Shown one piece after another: positions 17,091 through 23,720 of a DNA stretch of 64,000 nt. Position 1 is the stretch's first letter, and every line of letters begins with the position of its first letter. Origin of the DNA: JASHSH01 sp036490215 (lineage in GTDB: Bacteria; Pseudomonadota; Alphaproteobacteria; Rhodospirillales; Magnetospirillaceae); NCBI GenBank assembly GCA_036490215.1, contig DASXEH010000095.1, positions 124,001 through 188,000 on the forward strand. The letters are read 5' to 3'. A model generated the notes under the pieces. It made no database searches. It had not been told where the DNA came from and saw only the letters and a program-made list of their open reading frames with translations. The translations under genes were made by a program, and so were the position numbers.

Positions 17091-17200
17091 CGTCATTCCG
17101 GGGCAGACGCGTCAGCGGCTGAACCCGGAATCCAGAGCAACGCGACGTGGCCCCTGGATTCCGGCTCGCGCTCGCTATTGCTCGCTTGGCCGGAATGACG
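17091..17200. repeat. Extragenic palindrome, family C
   Basis: Ends CGTCATTCCGG and CCGGAATGACG, with inner pair GGAATCCAG / CTGGATTCC. It fills the gap between the convergent oxygenase and MeaB-type genes and is well placed as a bidirectional terminator. Confidence 0.8.
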
Positions 17201-17207
17201 ACAACTT

Positions 17208-18209
17208 TTACGACTTCGCAAACCGATCCAGCAGCTTCCGCGCCGCCGCGGTTGGTGCGAGCGCGCCGCTCTTCACCGCGGCTTCGGTCTGATCCAGCGT
17301 GGCGGCCACATCGGCATGGTCGCGGAAGCGTTCGATCAAACCTTCGCGCACTTCGCTCCACAACCAGGCTTCGTTCTGCGCCGCACGTTTACGGGCAAGC
17401 GCGCCGCTGGTCTCGACGGTCACATGATGCTTCTGCACGGTCGACCAGATCTGCTCCATCCCGGTGCGCTTGGCCGCCGAGCAGGTGAGGACGGGCACGG
17501 TCCAGCCTTCGGTCGGCGGGCGCAGGAAGGCCAGCGCGCCGCGATAATCGGCGGCCATCTGCGAGGCGGCATTGAAGAACTCGCCGTCGCGCTTGGTGAC
17601 GACGATGGTGTCCGCGATTTCGACGATGCCGCGTTTGATCCCCTGAAGATCGTCACCGCCGCCCGGCGACAGCAGCAGCATGAACATATCGACCATATCC
17701 GCCACCGCGATCTCGGACTGGCCGACGCCGACGGTCTCGATGATGACCACGTCGAAGCCGGCGGCCTCGCAGGCCAGCATCGCCTCACGCGTGCGGCGCG
17801 CGACGCCGCCCAGCGTGCCGCCCGAGGGCGAGGGGCGGATGAAGGCGCGCTCGTCTCGCGCGAGTTCTTCCATCCGCGTCTTGTCGCCCAGGATCGAACC
17901 GCCTGAGAGCGGGCTCGACGGATCGACGGCCAGGACCGCAAGCTTGTGTCCGTGATTGAGCAGATGCAGGCCGAAGGCCTCGATGAAGGTGGATTTGCCG
18001 ACGCCGGGCGAGCCCGAGATGCCGAGCCGGATCGATTTGCCGGATTGCGGCAACAGCGCTTCGACGAGTTTCTCAGCCTTGCCGCGATCGTCGATGCGCG
18101 TCGATTCGATCAAGGTAATGGCTTGTGCCAGCGCGCGGCGTTCGCCGGCGATCACCGCGCGCGCCATTGCTCCGGCGGCTGCGCCGTTCCCAGTCTTTCC
18201 CTCGGCCAT
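17208..18209 (-). CDS. meaB: MeaB/ArgK-family GTPase (methylmalonyl-CoA mutase chaperone)
   Basis: G3E-type P-loop GTPase of 333 residues that in known cases guards and reloads the B12-dependent methylmalonyl-CoA mutase. The P-loop is GSPGVGKST near residue 65, followed by VDPSSPLSGGSILGDKTRM, GFDVVIIETVGVGQSE and TKRD as the later GTPase motifs. The C-terminal helical dimerisation arm is present. The ATG at 18209 lies two bases after the stop of the 103-residue gene, so the two are co-transcribed. No mutase gene is in the window. Confidence 0.92.
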   Translation of the reverse strand: MAEGKTGNGAAAGAMARAVIAGERRALAQAITLIESTRIDDRGKAEKLVEALLPQSGKSIRLGISGSPGVGKSTFIEAFGLHLLNHGHKLAVLAVDPSSPLSGGSILGDKTRMEELARDERAFIRPSPSGGTLGGVARRTREAMLACEAAGFDVVIIETVGVGQSEIAVADMVDMFMLLLSPGGGDDLQGIKRGIVEIADTIVVTKRDGEFFNAASQMAADYRGALAFLRPPTEGWTVPVLTCSAAKRTGMEQIWSTVQKHHVTVETSGALARKRAAQNEAWLWSEVREGLIERFRDHADVAATLDQTEAAVKSGALAPTAAARKLLDRFAKS

Positions 18210-18211
18210 GA

Positions 18212-18523
18212 TTATTTTTTGCCTTCGTTGAGAAGCCGTTTCATTGCTTCGCCGACCAGCCGCGCGCGCTGTTCGTCGGACAGATCCGCGAGAATCGATT
18301 GTTTGGCCTGGCGCACCTTCATCGCGTTTTGAATCAATTCGGCGCGCTCGGCCGTCATGAAGTCCTTCGATTGCGCCTGCATCGCGGCGATGGCCGCATC
18401 CTTGCCGCCGGTTTTCCCGCCCGCCTTCGTGCCAGTGTTTTTCGCCGGGGATTGCGCGCGCGCTTTTCCCACCGCGTCGCGCGCACTCTTGGTCAACACC
18501 AAGCGGCCGAGGAAACCGAACAT
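18212..18523 (-). CDS. Small unknown protein sharing a C-terminal module with the gene at 18661
   Basis: 103 residues, not recognised. The N-terminus has a short hydrophobic start (MFGFLGRLVLTK), followed by a lysine/glycine/alanine linker. The last 45 residues (AERAELIQNAMKVRQAKQSI then LADLSDEQRARLVGEAMKRLL) align closely with the C-terminus of the neighbouring upstream protein. The module is predicted helical and charged. It ends two bases before meaB, which suggests a link with that GTPase, but no function can be assigned. Confidence 0.7.
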   Translation of the reverse strand: MFGFLGRLVLTKSARDAVGKARAQSPAKNTGTKAGGKTGGKDAAIAAMQAQSKDFMTAERAELIQNAMKVRQAKQSILADLSDEQRARLVGEAMKRLLNEGKK

Positions 18524-18660
18524 CGCCCCTCCCGATTTCGGAAGCGATGCAGCTTACCGCGACTCAGCGGTGCTGGGGAGATGGAGGAATCACGGATATG
18601 CCCGCCGCTGCCGCAGTCATGCGGCGATCATGCGGGAAAGGTGTCGGGTTACGCGAACGC

Positions 18661-19431
18661 TCAGGCTTCGCCGCTGGAGCGGCTTTGCGGATCGAGCAGT
18701 TTCGAGGCGAGGTCGGCCAGCTTGGCGCGCTGTTCGCTGGTGAGGTTCGAGAGAATCGCCTGCTTGGCCGAATGCACCTTCAGCGCATTCTGGATCAGTT
18801 GCTGGCGTTCGGCCGGCGGCAGTTTCTTGCCACGCGCCGGTGCGGGCGGCGGAACCGGGGCAGGGGCGCGCTGCGGCACGGGCGCGTGCAACGGCGCCTG
18901 CATGACAACGCGCGGCGCGGGATCTTCGGCAGCCGAGACGGCGGCGCGGGCATTGGCCAGCGCCTGGGCCATGATCGCGGTGTGCAAGGTGCGGGCGGTA
19001 CCATCCAGCGGCGAGGCCGGCACTTTGGCACTCATAATATGGTCGCGCTGCGCCTGGGTGGGTGCGGCGGCGCGCGGCGCCGGCTTGGGCGTGGACAGCT
19101 GCGCGGCAACCGGACGATCGACGCCGGACGCAGTAGCCCGGGCCGAGGCCAGGATCTCAGCCATCAGCGCGGCTTGCAGAGCATTGGAATTCGTCATGAC
19201 ACGGGGATCCTGCAACCGATTGGCCAGCATCGTCGAGGGCGATGTGAGTGCAGTATAGCCGCCAATTTGGTGCATTTGGGGCACGCGTTCGGTTTTGAGC
19301 TGCTGGATCACGGTGCGCATATCGGCCGAGCCCTGGATGGCCGAAACCAAGCCGCCCGCCTCTTCGAGGGATTCGCGGGCGTCGCCGTCCAACACCACTG
19401 CGCTGAGTGCCTTGCTGAGCAGATTGAGCAT
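18661..19431 (-). CDS. Unknown alanine/proline-rich protein with shared C-terminal helical module
   Basis: 256 residues from the second of two adjacent ATGs (19431), which has GGAGG at a proper distance; the first ATG at 19434 is too close. The N-terminal 110 residues look helical, the middle is an alanine/proline-rich linker (PAPRAAAP, VPPPAPARG), and the C-terminus AERQQLIQNALKVHSAKQAI / LSNLTSEQRAKLADLASKLL repeats the module found in the next gene downstream. No signal peptide or membrane helix. Probably the first gene of a set with the 103-residue protein and meaB, although 137 bases separate them. Function unknown. Confidence 0.65.
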   Translation of the reverse strand: MLNLLSKALSAVVLDGDARESLEEAGGLVSAIQGSADMRTVIQQLKTERVPQMHQIGGYTALTSPSTMLANRLQDPRVMTNSNALQAALMAEILASARATASGVDRPVAAQLSTPKPAPRAAAPTQAQRDHIMSAKVPASPLDGTARTLHTAIMAQALANARAAVSAAEDPAPRVVMQAPLHAPVPQRAPAPVPPPAPARGKKLPPAERQQLIQNALKVHSAKQAILSNLTSEQRAKLADLASKLLDPQSRSSGEA

Positions 19432-19548
19432 CATGTCCTCCGGCGCCCGGCCCGAATGCTGGAGCGCACAGTTTCCCAATGCTCAGTCTGCGCCGAAGGG
19501 GTTTACCGTTCGTTACCACGGGTCATGAATCTGTTAATGCGGCCCGAT

Positions 19549-19938
19549 TCATTTGCCGGCGCGCTTCTTGGGGTCTTTCTCGCCGTCTTTCTCGGGCGCC
19601 AACTGCTTGTCGAGCCAAGCCATATCGCCGCTGAGCGCCTCATCGATGGCTTCCAGCATAGTGCGATAACGCTTCAAGACCTCCTGACCGAAGGGTGTCA
19701 GCGCCGCACCGCCGCCCTTGGCCCCGCCGAAGCTGGTCTGGACCACCGGTTCTTTGAACAGGGCGTTGAGATCGGCGACCAAGTCCCAGGCGCGTTTATA
19801 CGACATGCCCATGCCGCGGGCCGCGCCCGAGATCGACCCGGCTTTGTCGATTTCCGCGAGCAGCCGGCCTTTGCCGGGACCCAGAATCCCGGTGCGGTCG
19901 GCCTTGAGGCGCAAGCTGGCGGTGACGCGCGAAGCCAA
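19549..19938 (-). CDS. ModE-like winged-helix transcriptional regulator (DNA-binding domain only)
   Basis: 129 residues matching the N-terminal LysR-like winged helix of ModE: GPGKGRLLAEIDKAGSISGA, then MGMSYKRAWDLVADLN, and VVQTSFGGAKGGGAALTPFG. The C-terminal molybdate-binding (TOBE) domains are absent, as in the short ModE-type regulators known in several bacteria. The only available in-frame starts are TTG codons; a stop codon lies two codons upstream of the TTG at 19938. No molybdenum transport or cofactor genes are adjacent, so its target is unknown. The charged C-terminus (PEKDGEKDPKKRAGK) is unusual. Confidence 0.8.
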   Translation of the reverse strand: MASRVTASLRLKADRTGILGPGKGRLLAEIDKAGSISGAARGMGMSYKRAWDLVADLNALFKEPVVQTSFGGAKGGGAALTPFGQEVLKRYRTMLEAIDEALSGDMAWLDKQLAPEKDGEKDPKKRAGK

Positions 19939-20016
19939 GAATTAATGCCTAAAAAAGAATCAGTGCCAAAGCCTAACCCTTTGTGAGGCTTGAAGGAAGT
20001 GCTCTGGGACGGAACC

Positions 20017-20029
20017 GGCAGATTTTGCC
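20017..20029. promoter_or_regulatory. GGCAGATTTTGCC palindrome (possible operator)
   Basis: A 13-base variant of the motif found at 5860 and 46024. It lies about 85 bases before the start of the small gene at 20115. A poorly matching GG-N10-GC sequence (TGGGACGGAACCGGCA) overlaps it. Confidence 0.3.
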
Positions 20030-20114
20030 CATTTAACCGATTGGCAAGGGTTGGGGCATTACTGTGACCTGGTTCCGGCCGACGGGACGCGAAGAGAGCG
20101 GGGGGCTTTCGATC

Positions 20115-20462
20115 ATGGCGGATACGGGTGGTATTTCTGCGCTTCTCAGCGCGCTCGACAACACCCCCGGCCTCGGGTCCGGTCTCAAACCGTCTGCAAA
20201 AGCAGCCTCACGCTCAGCCGAGTTTTTCGCCGCCGCCGCCAACGGCGTCGGCAGCAAATCCAGCGTCAGCAATACCGCGACGGCCGCCGCCACGGCTTCC
20301 GCGTCGTCGATCCGGGTCACCCGACCGACGACATCGTCGACCCAAAGCACCCGATCCCAGAGCGCCGGCCCGCAGAGCGCCAAGTCGAAAACGGTGATCG
20401 CCGATGGCCAGGCCTATGACGCCAAAGCGCCGCGCGGCAGCTATATCAACATCGTGATCTAA
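20115..20462 (+). CDS. Small unknown Ser/Thr/Ala-rich protein
   Basis: 115 residues from an ATG at 20115 (the open frame extends upstream, but MADTGGISALL is the first plausible start). The first 50 residues contain a short helical stretch (AASRSAEFFAAAANGV). Residues 50-95 are low-complexity serine, threonine and alanine, and the protein ends with a more ordered AYDAKAPRGSYINIVI. No homologue recognised. It stands alone between a ModE-like gene and a TetR gene. The composition agrees with the neighbourhood, so transfer is not indicated. Confidence 0.5.
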   Translation: MADTGGISALLSALDNTPGLGSGLKPSAKAASRSAEFFAAAANGVGSKSSVSNTATAAATASASSIRVTRPTTSSTQSTRSQSAGPQSAKSKTVIADGQAYDAKAPRGSYINIVI

Positions 20463-20487
20463 GCGGCGTTTTCGCAGGCAAAAAGCC

Positions 20488-20567
20488 CGTCATTGCGAGA
20501 CGCGAAGCGGCGAAGCAATCCATAGTGCCGCACGAAGATGGATTGCGTCGCTTCGCTCGCAATGACA
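20488..20567. repeat. Extragenic palindrome, family A
   Basis: Ends GTCATTGCGAG and CTCGCAATGAC, with GCGAAGCAATCCAT and ATGGATTGCGTCGC inside. It follows the small gene at 20115 and may terminate it. Confidence 0.8.
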
Positions 20568-20641
20568 TCCCCTTAATTTCAACACCCCTCCCGCGTTAAC
20601 CAAATCGCTGTTGACCACCGCCCTCGTTTTCGTCAAATTAA

Positions 20642-20659
20642 ATACCAACCAGTCGGTAT
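20642..20659. promoter_or_regulatory. TetR-type operator palindrome
   Basis: ATACCAACCAGTCGGTAT is an 18-base inverted repeat with the ACC...GGT character of many TetR-family operators. It lies just before the TetR gene start and overlaps the alternative ATG at 20658, so autorepression is likely. Confidence 0.6.
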
Positions 20660-20672
20660 GGAATTTCAGGCG

Positions 20673-21281
20673 ATGGCCACCAAGAACAGCATGGCGACCC
20701 GGACGAAGCTTCTCGATGCGGCCCGCGATGTGATCCGCGCGCAGGGTTACGCGGCCACCACGGTCGACGATATCTGCACCTCGGCGGGCGTCAGCAAAGG
20801 CAGCTTCTTCCATCACTTCGAGAGCAAGGACGATCTTGGGGTCGCCGCCATCGAAGCCTTTGCGTCGATGGCCGACACGCTGTTCACCACCGCGCCCTAT
20901 AACGATCTGCCGGATCCGCGCGATCGTATTCTCGGCTATGTCGACATGCGCGCCGCCCTGATCCAGGGCGACGTGACCTATTTCAGCTGCCTCATGGGCA
21001 CCACGGTGCAGGAGGCCTACGCGACTCATCCCGATCTGCGCGATGCCTGCGACAAGGGGATGACGCTGCACATCAAGATGTTGGAACGCGACATCGCCGC
21101 GGCTAAAGAACGCTATGCGCCCGATGCGCTGTGGAGTCCGGAAGGCGTGGCCTATTTCATCCAGGCGACACTTCAAGGCGCGTTCATCTATGCGAAGGTG
21201 AAGCAAAGCCCCGATATCGCCGCCGGCTGCCTCGCTCATGCGCGTGCCTATCTCGAGATGCTGCTCGACGCGCCGCGCTGA
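20673..21281 (+). CDS. TetR/AcrR-family transcriptional regulator
   Basis: 202 residues from an ATG at 20673; an in-frame ATG at 20658 overlaps the operator and is less likely. The N-terminal TetR HTH is clear: TRTKLLDAARDVIRAQGYAA then TTVDDICTSAGVSKGSFFHH. The C-terminal ligand domain resembles the TetR_C subgroup found next to glyoxalase-like genes. Two VOC-fold genes follow within 30 bases of each other, so it probably represses itself and them in response to a small toxic or reactive compound; this is inference. Confidence 0.9.
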   Translation: MATKNSMATRTKLLDAARDVIRAQGYAATTVDDICTSAGVSKGSFFHHFESKDDLGVAAIEAFASMADTLFTTAPYNDLPDPRDRILGYVDMRAALIQGDVTYFSCLMGTTVQEAYATHPDLRDACDKGMTLHIKMLERDIAAAKERYAPDALWSPEGVAYFIQATLQGAFIYAKVKQSPDIAAGCLAHARAYLEMLLDAPR

Positions 21282-21313
21282 TCGCAAAAAAGACTCTCAA
21301 GGGAGACGACGCC

Positions 21314-21811
21314 ATGGCCGGTTTTCGCAACAGCGACTCACCATCGATCACGCCGTTCCTGTGGTTCGATGACCAGGCCGAGGAGGCCGCGCGTTTCTAT
21401 GTCTCGATCTTCCCGGCCGGGAAACTGATCGAGACGCGCTACTACGGCGAAGCCGCGCCGCGGCCTGCCGGCTCGGTCATGACCGTCACGTTCGAACTGT
21501 TTGGCCAGACCTTCATCGCGCTGAACGGCGGGTCGCAATTCCAGTTCAATCCCGCGGTCTCGTTCTTCGTCGAAATCGAGACCCAGGCCGAGGTCGATCA
21601 TCTCTGGGACAGCCTGCTGGCCGGCGGCAAGCCGATGGCCTGCGGCTGGCTCACCGACAAATACAGCCTCTCTTGGCAGATCGTGCCCGCCACGCTCGGC
21701 CGCATGCTGCAAGACAAGGATAAGACGCGGGCCAATCGCGCCATGCAAGCGATGATGGGCATGGTGAAGCTCGACATCGCTGCACTCGAACGCGCCTACA
21801 ACGCGCGCTGA
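21314..21811 (+). CDS. VOC superfamily protein, PhnB-like
   Basis: 165 residues of the glyoxalase/bleomycin-resistance (VOC) fold, PhnB / 3-demethylubiquinone-methyltransferase-like subgroup. Typical features are TPFLWFDDQAEEAARFYVSI, VMTVTFELFGQTFIALNGG and SLSWQIVPATLGRML. These proteins act as small metal-dependent enzymes or binding proteins; the substrate is not predictable. The ATG at 21314 follows GGGAGAC. It lies between the TetR gene and a second VOC gene in one operon. Confidence 0.88.
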   Translation: MAGFRNSDSPSITPFLWFDDQAEEAARFYVSIFPAGKLIETRYYGEAAPRPAGSVMTVTFELFGQTFIALNGGSQFQFNPAVSFFVEIETQAEVDHLWDSLLAGGKPMACGWLTDKYSLSWQIVPATLGRMLQDKDKTRANRAMQAMMGMVKLDIAALERAYNAR

Positions 21812-21838
21812 ACGAACTCAAATCAGGGGAGAGGCACC

Positions 21839-22597
21839 ATGTCCTTCAAAGGCAAATTCGTCTGGTACGAACTCATGACCACCGACATTCCGGCCGCCGA
21901 GAAGTTCTATAGTCAGGTGGTCGGCTGGATCGCCAAAGACGCGCAAATGCCGGGCATGAAATACACGATCGTCCATGCGGGCGAAATTCCAGTCGGCGGC
22001 ATCATGAGCGTGCCAATGCCGAACATGCCGTCCTCATGGATCGGCTATATCGCGGTCGATGACGTCGATGCGGAAGCGGCGGCGGTCAAGAAAGACGGCG
22101 GCGTCATTCACAAAGAACCGACCGATATTCCCAATGTCGGCCGTTTCGCTGTGGTCGGCGATCCGACCGGCGCGGGCTTCTGCCTGTTCAAAGGGAACAT
22201 GGATGCACCGCCGAGTTTGGCGCCCAACGCGCTCGGCGCTGTCGGCTGGCACGAATTGCACGCGGGCGATGGCGCGAAGGCGTGGGAGTTCTATGCCAAG
22301 CATTTCGGCTGGATCAAAGACAGCGCGATGGATATGGGCGCGATGGGCGTCTATCAGCTGTTCAAAACCGGCGGCGACCAGGCGATGGGCGGCATGATGA
22401 CCAAGGCGCCGCAGATGCCCGTTTCAGGCTGGCTCTACTACTTCAATGTCGACAGCGCGGCGGCGGCGGCCGAGCGGGTGACCAAGGCCGGCGGCAAGAT
22501 CGCCAATGGGCCGATGGAAGTGCCTGGCGGCCAGTGGATCGTCCAGTGTTTCGATCCGCAAGGCGCGATGTTCGCGGTGGTCAGCGCGGGGAAGTGA
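21839..22597 (+). CDS. VOC superfamily protein with two glyoxalase domains
   Basis: 252 residues forming two tandem VOC domains: the first starts FVWYELMTTDIPAAEKFYSQ and the second VGWHELHAGDGAKAWEFYAK. Proteins of this architecture occur as hydroxylases or stress proteins in actinobacteria and proteobacteria. The ATG at 21839 has AGGGGAGAG upstream. It is the last gene of the TetR-VOC-VOC operon and is followed by a family C palindrome that may end the transcript. Confidence 0.9.
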   Translation: MSFKGKFVWYELMTTDIPAAEKFYSQVVGWIAKDAQMPGMKYTIVHAGEIPVGGIMSVPMPNMPSSWIGYIAVDDVDAEAAAVKKDGGVIHKEPTDIPNVGRFAVVGDPTGAGFCLFKGNMDAPPSLAPNALGAVGWHELHAGDGAKAWEFYAKHFGWIKDSAMDMGAMGVYQLFKTGGDQAMGGMMTKAPQMPVSGWLYYFNVDSAAAAAERVTKAGGKIANGPMEVPGGQWIVQCFDPQGAMFAVVSAGK

Positions 22598-22614
22598 CGG
22601 GAGCGCATAGCGAC

Positions 22615-22749
22615 CGTCACCCCGGACAAGTTGAGCGCAGCGAAACGCTGATCCGGGGTCCAGGAGAGATTCGCGCGAAGCGCCTTCTTTAGTGAGTCAT
22701 ATGCTCGCTATCGCTCGCGGACTGGACCCCCGCCTGCGCGGGGGTGACG
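22615..22749. repeat. Extragenic palindrome, family C
   Basis: Ends CGTCACCCCGG and CCCCCGCCTGCGCGGGGGTGACG, with inner pair GGTCCAG / CTGGACC. It lies between the convergent VOC gene and ftsY. The right end contains its own hairpin CCCCCGCCTGCGCGGGGG. Confidence 0.8.
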
Positions 22750-22790
22750 GACTGTGACGTTGGCTTGTTCGTGGGCTATCGAAGCGGCTT

Positions 22791-23720
22791 CTAATCGATT
22801 CCCAGCAGCCCACGCGCAAAGGCATCGGCTTCGAAGGGGCGCAGGTCGTCGACTCCTTCGCCGATGCCGATGAAGCGCACCGGCAGGTTGAAGCGCTCGG
22901 CCAGCGCGACCAGCACGCCGCCCTTGGCGGTGCCGTCGAGCTTGGTGACGGCGAGGCCGGTCACGGCAACGAGCTGCTTGAAGGTCTCGACCTGGCTGTG
23001 GGCGTTCTGGCCCACGGTGGCATCGAGCACCAGCAGCACCTCATGCGGCGCGGTTTCATCCTGGCGCTTGATCACGCGCACCATCTTGGTCAGTTCGGCC
23101 ATCAGATCGGCCTTGTTCTGCAAGCGGCCGGCGGTATCGATCAACAACAGATCGTCGCCGCGCGCCTTCGCTTCGGCCATTGCATCGAAGGCCAGCCCGG
23201 CGGCGTCGGCGCCTTGTTCGCGCGCCACCACCGGCGATTTGGTGCGCTCGCCCCAAATCTTCAGCTGCTCGACCGCGGCGGCGCGGAACGTGTCGCCGGC
23301 CACCAGGGTCACGCTCTTGCCGTCGTCGCGGAAATGCTTGGCCAGTTTGCCGATCGATGTGGTCTTGCCCGAACCGTTGACGCCGACCACCAGCACCACA
23401 AACGGCTTCTTGCCCGGATCGGGCACCAGCGGCTGCGCGACGGGCGCCAAGGTGGCGGTGATCGATTCGGCCAGCGCCGCTTTCACTGCCTCGACCGTGT
23501 CCTGGCCTTCGAAGCGTTGGGCGCGCAGCAGTTCGGTCAGGCGCGCAGCGGCGGCGGTGCCGAGATCGGCGGTGATCAGCAAATCTTCGAGACCGGCCAG
23601 CGATTCGGCGTCGACGCGCTTGCCTGCCGCGAACAGATCGCCGATGCCCTGGCCCAGCCGCGCCGAGGAGCGCTTGAGCCCTTGGCGCAGGCGTCCGAAC
23701 CACCCTGGTTTATCGCTCAC
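22791..23720 (-). CDS. ftsY: Signal recognition particle receptor FtsY
   Basis: SRP receptor GTPase that docks ribosome-SRP complexes at the inner membrane. 309 residues from a GTG at 23720; the start overlaps the mtaB stop as GTGA, so translation is coupled. The NG domain is complete: helical N part, G1 GVNGSGKTT, DTFRAAAVEQLKIW, LLIDTAGRLQNK, TKLDGTAKGG. The acidic A domain of the E. coli protein is missing, as is common in alphaproteobacteria. Third gene of dapF-mtaB-ftsY. Confidence 0.95.
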   Translation of the reverse strand: MSDKPGWFGRLRQGLKRSSARLGQGIGDLFAAGKRVDAESLAGLEDLLITADLGTAAAARLTELLRAQRFEGQDTVEAVKAALAESITATLAPVAQPLVPDPGKKPFVVLVVGVNGSGKTTSIGKLAKHFRDDGKSVTLVAGDTFRAAAVEQLKIWGERTKSPVVAREQGADAAGLAFDAMAEAKARGDDLLLIDTAGRLQNKADLMAELTKMVRVIKRQDETAPHEVLLVLDATVGQNAHSQVETFKQLVAVTGLAVTKLDGTAKGGVLVALAERFNLPVRFIGIGEGVDDLRPFEADAFARGLLGID

